This document shows positions 16,085 to 16,740 of a DNA stretch of 16,740 nt, one piece after another. The first letter of the stretch is position 1; each line of letters starts with the position of its first letter. Under the pieces are notes generated by a model. It searched no databases. It was not told where the DNA came from and worked only from the letters and a program-made list of their open reading frames with translations. Where the stretch lies: positions 1 to 16,740 of the forward strand of contig DQLO01000117.1 in the NCBI GenBank assembly GCA_015660155.1, given 5' to 3'. This stretch comes from Verrucomicrobiota bacterium. GTDB lineage: Bacteria; Verrucomicrobiota; Verrucomicrobiia; Limisphaerales; UBA1100. The position numbers were made by a program, and so were the translations under genes.

Positions 16085-16740
16085 ATGTCAAAACAACCAC
16101 AGACCCCCGGAGTGAATGTGAAAGTCGTGGGCCTCGGTGGCGCGGGCGGGCGGGTGGTGGATAGCCTTGCCGCGCTGGGCTTTCCCGCCGCGCGTTTTCT
16201 CGCGGTGGATACGGACAGCGAAAAACTCCAGCACTGCCAACTTGCCGCGAAACTGCAGCTCGGCGAAAGCGCCCGGCGCGGCTGGGGTTGCAGTGGCGAT
16301 GCCGGCGCGGGAGCGGCGTGCATGCGCGCGGCGAAAGATACATTATCGGAAAAACTGGCGGACACCGATTTGGTTTTACTCGTCACCGGTTTGGCCGGCG
16401 GACTGGGCGGCGGCGGCGCGCCCGTGGTGGCGGAGATTGCCGCCGATGCCGGCGCGCTGGTGGTGGCACTGGCCATCGAGCCGTTTGATTTGGAAGGGCT
16501 TGACGCCCAGTCGCGCGAGGCCCTCCAACGGCTGCGGGGCACAGCCGACACCGTGGTGTGCATGCCCAACCAAGCCGTGATGGATCGGCAGCCGGGCGGA
16601 GCTTCGGTCCCCGAATGTTTTGAGGCGGCCAATAATTTGATTCTCGAGGCGCTCTTGGGAATGGGCCGGTTGCTGCGAACCGATGGCCAGATGAATATTG
16701 ATTTTGCTCATTTCCATTCGATGATGTCCGGTCGCCACAC
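16085..16740 (+). CDS. ftsZ: Divergent FtsZ-family protein (3' end outside window)
   Basis: The position after ftsA and the overall pattern identify this as the tubulin-like division GTPase FtsZ; 218 residues of the GTPase domain are visible. Recognisable parts are VVGLGGAGGR (16-23, loop T1), LAVDTD at 39-44, RGWGCSGDAGAG (65-76, loop T3), VTGLAGGLGGGGAPVVAEIA (100-119, loop T4), IEPFDLEG (131-138, loop T5), MPNQAV (160-165) and NIDFA (204-208). Many positions are changed: the tubulin signature GGGTGTG reads AGGLGGG with both threonines lost, the T1 asparagine is Arg23, the asparagine of AVNTD is Asp, the ANP of T3 is not kept, and the arginine after the EG of T5 is missing. The catalytic T7 loop and C-terminal peptide lie beyond the window. 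It may be the only FtsZ of a lineage with relaxed sequence or a paralogue with altered nucleotide use. Confidence 0.85.
   Translation, partial: MSKQPQTPGVNVKVVGLGGAGGRVVDSLAALGFPAARFLAVDTDSEKLQHCQLAAKLQLGESARRGWGCSGDAGAGAACMRAAKDTLSEKLADTDLVLLVTGLAGGLGGGGAPVVAEIAADAGALVVALAIEPFDLEGLDAQSREALQRLRGTADTVVCMPNQAVMDRQPGGASVPECFEAANNLILEALLGMGRLLRTDGQMNIDFAHFHSMMSGRH

Noticed and set aside
15457..16632. Long open frame on the - strand opposite ftsA and ftsZ
   Set aside because: It spans two clear + strand genes, and its translation is Ala/Pro/Arg/Ser-rich without any recognisable domain, as expected from the antisense of GC-rich coding sequence. The same applies to 10942-12060 and 11955-13067 on the - strand.

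Overview
The window is one long stretch of a division and cell wall (dcw) cluster. Every gene supported here lies on the + strand, most of them overlapping or only a few bases apart. In order: the 3' end of an ftsL-like gene, ftsI (class B penicillin-binding protein), murE, murF, mraY, murD, a membrane-anchored LysM protein, ftsW, murG, murC, murB, ddl, ftsQ, ftsA and the first 218 codons of an ftsZ-family gene cut by the right edge. The left end is also cut. No tRNA, rRNA, mobile element or CRISPR array was seen.

The organism is a Gram-negative-type bacterium with a GC-rich genome and meso-diaminopimelate peptidoglycan; the DNPR motif of MurE indicates that amino acid. The complete mur/fts gene order, a LysM gene between murD and ftsW, and a strongly diverged FtsZ suggest the PVC superphylum, most likely Verrucomicrobiota. 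This placement is an inference from gene content and was not checked by a search.

The genes cover nearly the whole lipid II route. MurB makes UDP-MurNAc. MurC, MurD, MurE and MurF build the stem peptide, with D-Ala-D-Ala supplied by Ddl. MraY moves the precursor to undecaprenyl phosphate and MurG adds GlcNAc. FtsW and FtsI polymerise and crosslink at the septum, while FtsL, FtsQ, FtsA and FtsZ form the divisome scaffold.

There are only two gaps with visible regulatory potential. The 190 bases between murD and the LysM gene hold a perfect 8-bp inverted repeat and a compact predicted RNA fold around a Shine-Dalgarno-like sequence. The 65 bases between murB and ddl hold a promoter-like pair, suggesting a separately driven ddl-ftsQ-ftsA-ftsZ unit. 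No non-coding stretch exceeds 300 bases.

The most unusual points are the FtsZ-family protein, whose tubulin signature loop and other nucleotide-contact residues are altered although its FtsA partner looks normal, and MurF, which has glutamate where the carbamoylated lysine is expected while MurD and MurE in the same cluster keep the lysine.
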